A stretch of 64,000 nt of DNA, taken from the NCBI GenBank assembly GCA_947501105.1, contig CANMUP010000003.1:682001-746000 (forward strand), in the 5' to 3' direction. The notes beneath the pieces were generated by a model. The model did not search any database. It saw only the letters and a program-made list of their open reading frames with translations, and was not told where the DNA came from. Source of the DNA: an uncultured Flaviramulus sp. Lineage in GTDB: Bacteria > Bacteroidota > Bacteroidia > Flavobacteriales > Flavobacteriaceae. Of this stretch, positions 1 through 9,321 are shown piece after piece; the first letter of the stretch is position 1, and the number at the start of each line of letters is the position of its first letter. The position numbers and the translations under genes were made by a program.

Positions 1-753
1 AGATTTTGCAAATGTTGCAAAATATACATCAATATCATCTTGAACCCCTTGCTCTTCTCCAGCGCCTGCTCCTGTAGCTCCTAAAGTTCCAAAACCATGA
101 GCATCATCAACAAATAATCTGAAATTAAATTTCTTTTTAAGTTCAACTATTTCTTTTAAACGACCTTGTTCACCACGCATTCCAAATACGCCTTCAGAGA
201 TAACTAAAATACCTCCTCCTGTTTGTTCTGCCATTTTAGTGGCACGCTCTAAGTTTTTTTCTAAACTCACAACGTCGTTATGCTTATATGTAAATCGTTT
301 ACCCATATGCAAACGAACACCATCAATAATACAGGCATGTGCATCAACATCGTAAACTATGATATCATCTTTAGAAACCAAAGCATCAATTGTAGATACC
401 ATACCTTGATAACCAAAATTTAAAAGATAGGCTGCTTCTTTTTTAACAAAAGATGCTAATTCATCTTGAAGTTTTTCATGCAAATCTGTATGACCAGACA
501 TCATTCTTGCTCCCATTGGGTATGCCGATCCGTAATCTGCTGCTGCTTGAGCATCTACTTTACGAACCTCAGGATGATTTGCTAAACCTAAATAATCATT
601 AATACTCCAAGTAATAACATCCTTTCCTTGAAATTTCATACGATTAGAAATCTCACCCTCTAACTTAGGAAACACGAAATACCCTTCGGCTTGAGACGCC
701 CATTTACCTAATGGCCCTTTATCTTTATAAATCTTTTCGAATAAATCTTTCAT
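1..753 (-). CDS. AOS-family PLP-dependent acyltransferase, partial (3' end outside window)
   Basis: The gene runs off the left edge; 251 codons are visible from ATG at 753. The protein has the fold type I alpha-oxoamine synthase pattern: a conserved SINDYLGL block near residue 46, VDDAHGFGTLG near residue 220, and TFAKS at the very edge, whose Lys250 should carry PLP. The family joins an amino acid to an acyl thioester with loss of CO2 (serine palmitoyltransferase, KBL, BioF, and the cysteate acyltransferase of capnine synthesis). The next gene upstream, on the same strand, is a cysteine-synthase-like enzyme. That pairing makes a cysteate-using sulfonolipid enzyme a reasonable guess, but substrate choice cannot be read from the sequence. 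Family confidence is high, substrate confidence low. Confidence 0.85.
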   Translation of the reverse strand, partial: MKDLFEKIYKDKGPLGKWASQAEGYFVFPKLEGEISNRMKFQGKDVITWSINDYLGLANHPEVRKVDAQAAADYGSAYPMGARMMSGHTDLHEKLQDELASFVKKEAAYLLNFGYQGMVSTIDALVSKDDIIVYDVDAHACIIDGVRLHMGKRFTYKHNDVVSLEKNLERATKMAEQTGGGILVISEGVFGMRGEQGRLKEIVELKKKFNFRLFVDDAHGFGTLGATGAGAGEEQGVQDDIDVYFATFAKS

Positions 754-904
754 TTATTATAAATCTTTTGCTATCAAAAAACAAACTTGTACATCACATA
801 AAAGTGCATACAACGACCGCTTTTAGTTCTTTAGTTAGTTGCTGCAAAATTAAATATTTAAATTGTTTGTACATAATTTTTAGGCTTCAATTATTTATAA
901 AACA

Positions 905-941
905 AAAAAAGAGCTTCATTTTTAAAAATAAAGCTCTTTTA
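905..941 (-). terminator. Intrinsic terminator after the cysteine-synthase-like gene
   Basis: AAAGAGCTT and AAGCTCTTT form a perfect stem around an AT-rich loop, with A and T runs on the two sides. It lies 17 bp past the stop of the gene ending at 958 and could stop transcription in either direction. Confidence 0.65.
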
Positions 942-957
942 TATATCCTTTAATACC

Positions 958-1998
958 CTATTTTATATACTGTATGGTTTCGGCTGCTTCTTCATTAATA
1001 CTATCAAAAAAGCCTTGTTCTTTCATCCATTTATCGCTATATACTTTACTCATATAGCGAGATCCGTGATCTGGAAAAATAATAACAATATTATCACCTT
1101 CCTTAAATTCATTATTCTCTCCTAATTGAGCAACTGCTTGCATAGCTGCCCCAGAAGTATAACCCACAAATAAACCTTCCGTTTTGGCTATTAACCTTGC
1201 AGTATGAGCACTTTCTTCATCAGTAACCTTAACAAACTCATCAATAACATCAAAATTTGTGGCTGTAGGGATTAAATTCTTTCCTAAACCTTCAATTCTA
1301 TACGGATAAATTTCTTTTTCGTCAAACTCCCTAGTTTCGTGATATTTCTTAATAACTGAACCAAAAGCATCAACACCTATAACTTTAATATTAGGATTTT
1401 GTTCTTTTAAATATTTAGCAGTTCCAGAAATTGTTCCACCAGTACCACTACAAGCTACTAAATGTGTAATTTCTCCTTCTGTTTGATTCCAGATTTCTGG
1501 ACCAGTAGAATTATAATGTGCATCAATGTTTAATTCATTGAAGTACTGGTTAATGTATACTGAGCCATTTATTTCTTCATGTAGACGCTTTGCAACTTGA
1601 TAGTAAGATCTAGGGTCGTCTGCACTAACATGTGCTGGACAAACATAAACCTTTGCACCCATAGTTTTTAGCATATCAATCTTGTCTGCGGAAGACTTTG
1701 AGCTAACTGCTAAAACGCATTCATAACCCTTTATAATACTAACCATAGCAATACTAAAACCTGTATTACCAGAGGTTGTTTCTATAATAGTGTCACCTGG
1801 GGAAAGAATACCTTTCCTTTCTGCTTCTTCTATAATGTGCAATGCTATTCTATCTTTTGAAGAATGTCCTGGATTAAAGGATTCAACTTTAGCAAAGAAG
1901 TTTCCTTTAAATTTTGAAGTTATTTTATTAAGTCTAATAAGTGGTGTATTACCTACTAAGTCTAATACATTATCAAAAACCTGATTGTTGTGTTTCAT
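958..1998 (-). CDS. Cysteine synthase / cystathionine beta-synthase family PLP enzyme
   Basis: 346 residues, fold type II PLP enzyme. The N-terminal [10 protein letters not shown] motif leads to SKDR with PLP-lysine at residue 48, followed by the TSGNTG substrate loop near residue 80 and a GTGGTISG phosphate-binding loop near residue 185. The family replaces the beta-substituent of serine derivatives to make cysteine, cystathionine or cysteate. The usual GGSVKDR sequence reads GHSSKDR here, which suggests a specialised nucleophile or substrate. There is no C-terminal CBS regulatory domain. The [10 protein letters not shown] stretch is closer to cystathionine beta-synthase than to CysK. It lies upstream of the AOS-family gene on the same strand, but a 200-bp gap with a terminator means they may not be one transcript. 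Confidence 0.85.
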   Translation of the reverse strand: MKHNNQVFDNVLDLVGNTPLIRLNKITSKFKGNFFAKVESFNPGHSSKDRIALHIIEEAERKGILSPGDTIIETTSGNTGFSIAMVSIIKGYECVLAVSSKSSADKIDMLKTMGAKVYVCPAHVSADDPRSYYQVAKRLHEEINGSVYINQYFNELNIDAHYNSTGPEIWNQTEGEITHLVACSGTGGTISGTAKYLKEQNPNIKVIGVDAFGSVIKKYHETREFDEKEIYPYRIEGLGKNLIPTATNFDVIDEFVKVTDEESAHTARLIAKTEGLFVGYTSGAAMQAVAQLGENNEFKEGDNIVIIFPDHGSRYMSKVYSDKWMKEQGFFDSINEEAAETIQYIK

Positions 1999-2078
1999 AA
2001 ATGCTTTTTATAAGCTACCATCAATATTACTAAAAATATTTGTAACTCAAAACTTGGCAAAAATAAGCAAATTTTTTA

Positions 2079-4139
2079 TCATGCACTAATTCCTTCTAAA
2101 TCTAATATAAAGGCATATTCTAAAGCTACTTCTTTTAAACTTTCAAAACGCCCCGATGCCCCTCCATGACCAGAATCCATATCTGTATGCAGCAATAATT
2201 TATTATTGTCTTTTTTTAACTCCCTAAGTTTAGCTATCCATTTTGCAGGTTCCCAGTATTGTACCTGGGAATCGTGCAAACCTGTTGTTACTAACATGTT
2301 TGGGTATGCTTTAGCTTCAACATTATCGTATGGTGAGTACGATTTCATATAATTATAATATTCTTTTTTATTAGGATTTCCCCATTCGTCATATTCCCCT
2401 GTGGTTAATGGAATAGTATCATCAAGCATTGTAGTTACTACATCTACAAATGGAACAGCAGCTAAAATACCGTGGTATAATTCTGGATTCATGTTAATAA
2501 TAGCTCCCATAAGCAAGCCGCCAGCAGATCCGCCGTAAGCGTATAAATGCTTATTTGAAGTATACTTTTGTTCAATTAAATATTTTGAGCAATCAATAAA
2601 ATCTGTAAACGTATTTTTTTTTGTTAGAAGCTTTCCGTTTTCGTACCAATCTCTTCCTAAATACTCTCCGCCTCTAATATGTGAAATGGCATAAATAAAA
2701 CCTCTATCTAATAAGGTTAATCTAATTGTAGAAAAAGAAGGGTCGACGGTAGATCCGTAAGACCCGTAGGCATATTGTAACAATGGATTACTCCCATTTA
2801 ACGTCACTCCTTTTTTATAAACTAATGATATAGGGACTTTTATGCCATCTCTAGCTGTAGCCCAAACTCGTTTGCATTCGTAGTTTTCTTTATTAAAGTT
2901 TATGTCTAAAACTTCTTGCTCTTTCTTTATTTCGCTCTGTTTGCTTTTTAAATTATAGTCAATAATCGAATTAGGATTAGTTAACGAACTAAACCCGTAA
3001 CGTAGCACATCACTATTAAAATCTGGGTTATTGCCAATATAAGTGGTATAGGTCTCTGAATTGAAAGGTAAATAATAATCTTCGGTTCCATCCCATTTAA
3101 TTATACGAAGCCTATTTAACCCGTTTTCACGTTCATTAACTACCAAATAATCTTTAAAAATTTCAATATCTTCAATTAAAACATCTTTTCTATGAGGTAT
3201 AACATCAATCCAATTTTCTCTTTCAGTTGATGTTTCACTTGTTTTTAAAAGCTTAAAATTAGTGGCTTTATCACAATTTGAAATAATATAGAAAACACCA
3301 TTGTAATGCGCTATTGAATATTCTAAATCGCGCTCTCTTGGTTGAAATACTTTAAATTCTGCATATGGAGTATCTGCATTTAAAATTCTATATTCTGAGC
3401 TCAAAGTACTAGAAGATCCAATAACAATATATTTTCTAGATTTTGATTTATAAACGAAAGTGTTAAACGTTTCATCAACTTCATTGAAAACCTCAACGTC
3501 GTCTTTTGTCTTTGTATGTAATTTATGCCTAAGAATTTTATGAGACCGCAAAGTTACTTTATCTTTCATGGCATAAAACAAGGTCTTATTATCATTTGCC
3601 CATGTAACACTTCCTGTGCTATTTAAAATTTTATCAGCATAAATTTCGCCTGTTTCCAGATTCTTAATTTGAATAGTATACTGCCGCCTACTAACTGTAT
3701 CTGTTGAAAAGGCCGCAAGTTTATTATCTGGACTAATAGCAATACTACCTAAATTAAAATAAGCGACATCTTTAGCCATCTCATTGCAATCAAACAAAAC
3801 TTCTTCTGTAGCTTCTAAAGTTTCTTTTTTTCTTGAATAAATAGGATAATCGTTACCTTTTTCAAAACGTGTCAAATACCAATAGCCGTTAAATCTATAA
3901 GGCACACTAGTATCATCCTCTTTAATGCGTCCCTTCATTTCTTTAAACAAGTCTTTTTGAAAACCTTCTGTATGCTGCATTATATGCTTAGTGTATGCAT
4001 TTTCAGTATTCAAATAATCAATTACTTCTGGATTTTCTTTATTATTTAACCAATAATAATTATCAATTCTTGTATCGTTATGAATAGTTAATGCCTTCGA
4101 TATTTTTTTAGCTATTGGAGTTTGAATTACTTGTTTCAA
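2079..4139 (-). CDS. ptrB: Oligopeptidase B (S9A prolyl oligopeptidase family)
   Basis: 686 residues, the usual length for protease II. The N-terminal two thirds is the seven-bladed propeller that limits access to peptides, and the C-terminal third is the alpha/beta-hydrolase domain. The nucleophile is Ser538 in GGSAGG. The HTDMDSGHGG stretch near residue 655 supplies the catalytic His, and TGLHDSQV near 617 the catalytic Asp. It cleaves short peptides after basic residues and has no signal peptide, so it should be cytoplasmic. It stands alone between the cysteine-synthase-like gene and the divergent YbaB gene. Confidence 0.92.
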   Translation of the reverse strand: MKQVIQTPIAKKISKALTIHNDTRIDNYYWLNNKENPEVIDYLNTENAYTKHIMQHTEGFQKDLFKEMKGRIKEDDTSVPYRFNGYWYLTRFEKGNDYPIYSRKKETLEATEEVLFDCNEMAKDVAYFNLGSIAISPDNKLAAFSTDTVSRRQYTIQIKNLETGEIYADKILNSTGSVTWANDNKTLFYAMKDKVTLRSHKILRHKLHTKTKDDVEVFNEVDETFNTFVYKSKSRKYIVIGSSSTLSSEYRILNADTPYAEFKVFQPRERDLEYSIAHYNGVFYIISNCDKATNFKLLKTSETSTERENWIDVIPHRKDVLIEDIEIFKDYLVVNERENGLNRLRIIKWDGTEDYYLPFNSETYTTYIGNNPDFNSDVLRYGFSSLTNPNSIIDYNLKSKQSEIKKEQEVLDINFNKENYECKRVWATARDGIKVPISLVYKKGVTLNGSNPLLQYAYGSYGSTVDPSFSTIRLTLLDRGFIYAISHIRGGEYLGRDWYENGKLLTKKNTFTDFIDCSKYLIEQKYTSNKHLYAYGGSAGGLLMGAIINMNPELYHGILAAVPFVDVVTTMLDDTIPLTTGEYDEWGNPNKKEYYNYMKSYSPYDNVEAKAYPNMLVTTGLHDSQVQYWEPAKWIAKLRELKKDNNKLLLHTDMDSGHGGASGRFESLKEVALEYAFILDLEGISA

Positions 4140-4191
4140 ATGAAGATGTGTTAATTCTTAAAATTTAGGGCTCAAAAATATAAAAATTAAA

Positions 4192-4199
4192 TAGCTTTG
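4192..4199 (+). promoter_or_regulatory. Bacteroidota -7 box for ybaB
   Basis: TAGCTTTG matches the TAnnTTTG consensus of the primary sigma factor in this phylum and ends 24 nt before the ATG. No clear TTG -33 element is visible. Confidence 0.5.
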
Positions 4200-4223
4200 T
4201 ATTGAATTAAAAAATATAAAATT

Positions 4224-4547
4224 ATGTTTGGAGATATGATGGGTATGATGGGCAAACTTAAAGAGACCCAGAAAAAGGTTGAAGACACTAAAAAACGATT
4301 AGATACGGTTTTAGTTGATGAATCTAGCAACGATAATAAACTTAAAATAACACTTACAGCAAATAGAACGATTAAATCTATAGAAATTGCAGATGAATTG
4401 CTTGAAGATAAAGAACAACTTGAAGACTATCTTATTTTAACACTGAACAAGGCAATTGAAAAAGCTACTAATATAAATGAAGCTGAATTAGCTGCTGTCG
4501 CCAAAGAAGGCATGCCAAATATCCCAGGAATGGATATGTTTAAGTAG
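4224..4547 (+). CDS. YbaB/EbfC family nucleoid-associated protein
   Basis: 107 residues. It begins [14 protein letters not shown], and a helix rich in charged residues leads into the conserved beta core with the [12 protein letters not shown] segment, which matches the YbaB dimerisation and DNA-binding fold. The Met- and Gly-rich tail ([12 protein letters not shown]) is typical of the family in Bacteroidota. Family members coat DNA and affect expression broadly. In many bacteria the gene sits with dnaX and recR; here it is alone, divergent from oligopeptidase B and convergent with the tagaturonate reductase gene. Confidence 0.88.
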   Translation: MFGDMMGMMGKLKETQKKVEDTKKRLDTVLVDESSNDNKLKITLTANRTIKSIEIADELLEDKEQLEDYLILTLNKAIEKATNINEAELAAVAKEGMPNIPGMDMFK

Positions 4548-4600
4548 TAGCAAATAAAATTATAAACCTTATCAAGTATTAAAGCACTTTTAAATGCATT

Positions 4601-6040
4601 TTATTTGTTCATAAAATTTTCTAAAGCTGTTTTCATTCCTTTACTCACGATAACTTCTAAATTTACTATAGTGGTTTCCAAAAGTCCATCAAACTGAGTC
4701 AAATCTACTCCCCAAAAGCCTATATTTTGAAGGGTTGTTTTTGCAATAGCTGCTATATCATTAGTTGCCCATTGTTCATAGAAAAAATCTAATACTACTT
4801 GACTATCTTTTAATAGAATTTTTTCACCACTTCTTTCTCCTCTATAAAAAGCAATTAAAGCGGCTAATGAAAATAATAATCTCTGCGGTAACCTATTATT
4901 TCGATTAATATATTCTAAAATAGAAGGTAATGCTCGTATCTTAAATTTAGAAATTGAATTTAATGAAATACTTATCAATTCATGCTCTAAATATGGGTTT
5001 TTGAAACGGTCTAAAACATCGTTGGCAAATCGATTTAATTCTTCATGAGGTAAATCTAAAGTTGGACAAATTTCGTTAAAAATAGTTTCCGTTAAATATC
5101 TACCAACTACTACATCTTCTATAGATTCCCTTACTTTATCAATACCATACAAATAACCAACAGGTACAAGTACTGTATGGGCTCCATTTAAAATACGTAC
5201 TTTCCGTGTTCTGTAGGGTTCCATATTATTTGTGAAAATCACATTTAATCCACAGAATTCGGCTGGAATTTCTTGTTTAACACTTTCTAGCGTTTCAATA
5301 ACCCATAAATGGAATTGTTCACTTTCAACAACCAAATTATCTCTATAACCCAACGTTTTTGTAATACTATCTATTTTTTCTTTTGGAAAACCTGGTACAA
5401 TTCTGTCTACCAAAGTGTTACAAAATATATTATAGTTATTAACCCACTTAGCAAAAGCGTCACCTAAATTCCAATCCTGAGCATATTGAAGAATAATTTT
5501 TTTAAGAACATCCCCATTTCTATCAATTAATTCACACGGAAGAATTATTAACCCTTTATCTGAAGCACCTTTGAAAAATTGAAACCTCTTATATAAAAGT
5601 GCTGCTAATTTACCTGGAAAGCTACTTTGTGGTGTATCATTTAATTCATCATCAGCATTATAAGTAATTCCCGCTTCTGTGGTATTAGAAATTACAAAAC
5701 GTAAGCCAGTAATTTTTGCAATAGCTAAATAGTCTTCATGGTTTTTATATGGGTTAATACCTCTCTGAATGCAATCTATAATAGTATGTTCGCTAGTAAC
5801 TTTTCCATTTTTAATTCCGTTTAAGTACAGCGTATACAATCCATCCTGATTGTTTAAAGTTTCTATAGACCCTTTCTCTCTAGGCTTAACTACTACAACA
5901 CCGGAATCAAAATTTGCTTTATGATTCATTTCGTTAATCATCCAATTTGCAAAAGCTCTTAAAAAATTCCCATCTCCAAACTGCAAAACTCTTTCAGGAT
6001 ACCGTTTGATTGATGTTGTGCTTCTATTTAATGGATCCAT
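4601..6040 (-). CDS. uxaB: Tagaturonate reductase (altronate oxidoreductase)
   Basis: 479 residues, mannitol dehydrogenase family. The N-terminal NAD-binding segment VLQFGDGNFLRAF lies near residue 18, and the C-terminal domain has the family motif KVRILNGAHT near residue 280. The enzyme interconverts D-tagaturonate and D-altronate with NADH in galacturonate breakdown. The neighbouring zinc dehydrogenase lies 19-26 bp upstream on the same strand, and an AraC regulator diverges from the pair. This is consistent with a small hexuronate module. UxaC and UxaA are not in the window. The closely related fructuronate and mannitol reductases cannot be fully excluded. Confidence 0.85.
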   Translation of the reverse strand: MDPLNRSTTSIKRYPERVLQFGDGNFLRAFANWMINEMNHKANFDSGVVVVKPREKGSIETLNNQDGLYTLYLNGIKNGKVTSEHTIIDCIQRGINPYKNHEDYLAIAKITGLRFVISNTTEAGITYNADDELNDTPQSSFPGKLAALLYKRFQFFKGASDKGLIILPCELIDRNGDVLKKIILQYAQDWNLGDAFAKWVNNYNIFCNTLVDRIVPGFPKEKIDSITKTLGYRDNLVVESEQFHLWVIETLESVKQEIPAEFCGLNVIFTNNMEPYRTRKVRILNGAHTVLVPVGYLYGIDKVRESIEDVVVGRYLTETIFNEICPTLDLPHEELNRFANDVLDRFKNPYLEHELISISLNSISKFKIRALPSILEYINRNNRLPQRLLFSLAALIAFYRGERSGEKILLKDSQVVLDFFYEQWATNDIAAIAKTTLQNIGFWGVDLTQFDGLLETTIVNLEVIVSKGMKTALENFMNK

Positions 6041-6059
6041 TTATTTATGAAATGTCTTT

Positions 6060-7067
6060 TTAAAAATCTATTGTTGCTTTTATAACTCCTGTTTCTGGTT
6101 TAAGCCAGCTATCAAAATTTTCTATCATTTCAGTAAATGGAACATTATGAGTAATAAAAGCTGCAGTTGGAAATTGATTTAATACACTTATTACATACTC
6201 AAAATCTTTTCTGGTAGCATTACGACTGCACATCAAAGTCATTTCCTTTGCATGTATTTTAGGGTGCCTATAAACCAAATCACCTTTAGATAGGCCAACT
6301 AATATAAAACGCCCACCGTGAGACATATAATCTGGACAAGTTTCTAATGCAAATTTATTTCCAGAAGCATCAAATACTGCGTCACATAATTCTCCTCCTG
6401 TAATCTCTGAAACTTCTTTTACTGCATTATGTCCAGCTTTTACAATATAATCTATCCCCATTTTTTTTTGTGCATACTCTAAACGCTGCTCATTTATATC
6501 AATAGCAATTACCTTTGCTCCAACTATTTGAGCAAGCTTCATAATACCAATACCTATGGGGCCACAACCGACAACAGTAATTATTTCATCACGTTTTACA
6601 TTTGCCCTCCTTAAAGCATGAGCTCCAATGGCCAAAGGTTCAACAATGCTTATCTCATCATAGGTTAATTGATTTGCAAGTAATAAAATGTCAATTGGTA
6701 CTGCAATTTGTTCTTGCATACCCCCGTCTCCATGCACGCCTAAAACATTGATATTTATGCAACAGTTTGTTTTACCCTTTCTACAAGCAATGCATTTACC
6801 ACAACTTATATAAGGCATAACCACAACTTTATCTCCTATTTTAATACCTTGACTGTTTTTACCAATCTCCAATATTTCTGATGCTAATTCGTGCCCTAAA
6901 ATTCTTGGATAAGTAAAATATGCTTGATTTCCAGAATAAGCATGTAAATCTGTACCACAAACACCAACCTTTTTGATTTTTAGCAAAGCTTCATTTGCTT
7001 TTTTAATTGGAGCTTTTTTTTCTTTTAAAATAAACTCTCCTGGTTTTTCGCAAACAATATATTTCAT
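6060..7067 (-). CDS. Zinc-dependent alcohol dehydrogenase, probable sugar-acid or polyol dehydrogenase
   Basis: 335 residues from the ATG at 7067; an in-frame ATG at 7106 would add 13 residues that look unlike the family's N-terminus. It is a medium-chain dehydrogenase: CGTDLHAY and GHE are catalytic zinc ligands, CGKCIACRKGKTNCC is the four-Cys structural zinc lobe, and VVGCGPIGIG is the NAD-binding loop. It resembles L-galactonate 5-dehydrogenase and L-threonine or sorbitol dehydrogenases. Because it sits just upstream of tagaturonate reductase on the same strand, oxidation of L-galactonate to D-tagaturonate is a sensible inference, not a demonstrated function. Confidence 0.83.
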   Translation of the reverse strand: MKYIVCEKPGEFILKEKKAPIKKANEALLKIKKVGVCGTDLHAYSGNQAYFTYPRILGHELASEILEIGKNSQGIKIGDKVVVMPYISCGKCIACRKGKTNCCININVLGVHGDGGMQEQIAVPIDILLLANQLTYDEISIVEPLAIGAHALRRANVKRDEIITVVGCGPIGIGIMKLAQIVGAKVIAIDINEQRLEYAQKKMGIDYIVKAGHNAVKEVSEITGGELCDAVFDASGNKFALETCPDYMSHGGRFILVGLSKGDLVYRHPKIHAKEMTLMCSRNATRKDFEYVISVLNQFPTAAFITHNVPFTEMIENFDSWLKPETGVIKATIDF

Positions 7068-7256
7068 ATTATTATTACTCTTCATCATATAATAATTAAT
7101 TACCAATACTTTGTTGGCTCCTACAAAATTAAGCCAAAGTCAATTAGTTACCACTGAATTATTTGCCACCACTAATACTTTATTTGCGATACTTGACTAA
7201 CAAGACTATTTAATGATAATTTTTATTAAATTTAGAGCGTTGTACATTTACTTTTT

Positions 7257-8138
7257 ATGAAATTACATTTATTAAATAGAGACAGTTTACTTAATTCTTC
7301 TTTTAGAGTTGAAAAGCATTCTTATACTAGCTTTTTAAAAGTATGGCATTATCATCCAGAATTAGAATTGGTATTATCACAAAAAGGAAGCGGAACAAGG
7401 TTTGTTGGAGATAGCATTGAGCAATTTAAAGAAGGTGATATTGTTTTGATTGGAAAAAATTTACCTCATATGTGGTTAAGTGATAAAAATAATCCTAAAG
7501 TAGCTCCTAAGCTAGTTTCTGAATCTATAGTATTTCATTTTAAGGAAGATTTTTTAGGTCCCACCTTTTTTGAAAACCCAGAAATGATTCCTATTGCTAA
7601 ACTTATTGAAAGGTCTAAGCATGGGATTAAATTTTTAAATACAAACAAAAAAATTACTCAATTAATTATAAAAACTTTAAACAAAAAAGGGTTTAATAAA
7701 ACAATGAAGTTTCTTAATGTTTTAAATTTATTAGCTAAGCATTCTGACTATGAACTATTAGCCAGTAAAGGATACATTAACTCAGATACTATACAAGACT
7801 ATAATTCTTTAACCAAAGTATATGAATATATATTTAAAAACTTTAAAACAAAAATTGACTTAGATAGTATTGCACAAATAGCCCATATGAATCCTTCTTC
7901 GTTTAGTCGATGCTTTAAACGTTTAAATAATAAAACTTTTTCTAAATATCTTAATGAAATTAGAATTGGTTATGCTTGTAAGTTATTAATGGAAGAAAAA
8001 TATAATATTACATATATCTGCTTTGAATCTGGATATAATAATCTTTCTAATTTCAACAGACAGTTTAAATTAATAACTGGCAATACACCTAGTGGCTATA
8101 TAGCTTTAAGAAAGGGTAACAGCAATAATATAAACTAA
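7257..8138 (+). CDS. AraC family transcriptional regulator with cupin sensor
   Basis: 293 residues. The N-terminal cupin-like half carries the WHYHPELELVL sugar-sensor motif near residue 30, and the C-terminal half has two helix-turn-helix motifs (IAQIAHMNPSSFSRCFKR near 204, and ICFESGYNNLSNFNRQFK near 255). It is transcribed divergently from the dehydrogenase/reductase pair across an AT-rich gap of about 190 bp, so it probably controls them in response to a sugar acid. The ligand is unknown. Confidence 0.88.
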   Translation: MKLHLLNRDSLLNSSFRVEKHSYTSFLKVWHYHPELELVLSQKGSGTRFVGDSIEQFKEGDIVLIGKNLPHMWLSDKNNPKVAPKLVSESIVFHFKEDFLGPTFFENPEMIPIAKLIERSKHGIKFLNTNKKITQLIIKTLNKKGFNKTMKFLNVLNLLAKHSDYELLASKGYINSDTIQDYNSLTKVYEYIFKNFKTKIDLDSIAQIAHMNPSSFSRCFKRLNNKTFSKYLNEIRIGYACKLLMEEKYNITYICFESGYNNLSNFNRQFKLITGNTPSGYIALRKGNSNNIN

Positions 8139-8163
8139 CATATCTAACTAAAAGATTAAATAT

Positions 8164-9192
8164 TTACTTAGCCTTGAAAATATTAAGCACCATTTCATGC
8201 ATCTCATTGTTATAATCTAAATGTGTAACCATACGCAGTTTACCCCCACCCATACCGATAATATGCACATTTTTATCAGCTAATTGTTTTACAAAAGCAG
8301 TTTCATCAATACCTTCTTTCAATTCAAAAATAACAATATTGGTTTCAATAGGCTCAACTGTTTTAACTGCTGATAATTTTTTAAGCTCCTCACCTATTTC
8401 TTTGGCCTTTCTATGATCTTCTTTCAGTCTTTCTATATTATTATCCAAAGCATATAAACAAGCCGCAGCTAAATAGCCCACTTGCCTCATTCCACCACCA
8501 AAAATCTTTCTAATTCTTATGGAGTTACTCATAATAACCTCATCTCCAATTAAAACTGATCCTATTGGGCAACCTAAACCTTTACTTAAGCATACCGAAA
8601 TAGTATCAAACACTTCACCGTATTGTTTTGGAGTTTCATTTTTTGCTACTAAAGCATTCCAAATGCGAGCTCCATCTAAATGAAACCCAAGTTTTTGCTC
8701 ATTACAAACTTCTCTAATTTTTAAAATTTCATTAAAGTCCCAGCAAGCGCCACCTCCTTTATTTGTGGTGTTTTCTATTGCTACTAAGCTTGTTAGTGGG
8801 CTATGATAAAAATCTGGAGGGTTAATAGCGTCTAAAACTTGATTTGCTGAAAACATACCACGATTACCATCTATTAACTTACAAGACACACCACTATTAA
8901 ATGAGGCACCGCCGCCTTCGTAATTATAAATATGTGCATATTTATCGCAAATAACTTGGTCTCCAGGGTTGGTATGTAGTTTTATTGCTGCTTGATTTGC
9001 CATGCTTCCTGTTGGAAAAAACAGTGCTTTTTCTTTTCCAAACATATCAGCAATACGCTCTTCTAACGCATTAACAGTTGGGTCTTCTTTATATACATCG
9101 TCACCAACTTGGGCTTGCATAATAGCATTTAACATGCCTTGTGTTGGTTTTGTAATGGTATCGCTTCTTAGATCTATTGTCATTTTTTGCAT
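8164..9192 (-). CDS. ltaE: Low-specificity L-threonine aldolase
   Basis: 342 residues, fold type I PLP enzyme that splits L-threonine or allo-threonine into glycine and acetaldehyde. DLRSDTITKPT opens the protein, PTGSMANQ lies near residue 60, HLDGARIWNA near 172, and the PLP lysine is in CLSKGLGCPIGS near 203. Length fits the family. The start is at 9192 or, three codons later, at 9183, which matches the usual MTIDLRSD N-terminus better. It is convergent with the AraC gene and not in an obvious operon. Confidence 0.9.
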   Translation of the reverse strand: MQKMTIDLRSDTITKPTQGMLNAIMQAQVGDDVYKEDPTVNALEERIADMFGKEKALFFPTGSMANQAAIKLHTNPGDQVICDKYAHIYNYEGGGASFNSGVSCKLIDGNRGMFSANQVLDAINPPDFYHSPLTSLVAIENTTNKGGGACWDFNEILKIREVCNEQKLGFHLDGARIWNALVAKNETPKQYGEVFDTISVCLSKGLGCPIGSVLIGDEVIMSNSIRIRKIFGGGMRQVGYLAAACLYALDNNIERLKEDHRKAKEIGEELKKLSAVKTVEPIETNIVIFELKEGIDETAFVKQLADKNVHIIGMGGGKLRMVTHLDYNNEMHEMVLNIFKAK

Positions 9193-9321
9193 TTCATCTT
9201 TAATAATATGAATTTAAACTATTTAGCGAATAAAAAAACACACTTAACTAGTTTTTTTTTTAAACCTATAAATTACAAGTATTTTCGTGTTAAATAGCTA
9301 TTAATCTAAAATATACAAATT

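Noticed and set aside
711-953. Open frame of about 80 codons on the plus strand before the cysteine-synthase-like gene
   Set aside because: Overlaps the 5' end of the minus-strand acyltransferase gene and a terminator, and has low-complexity AT-rich composition.
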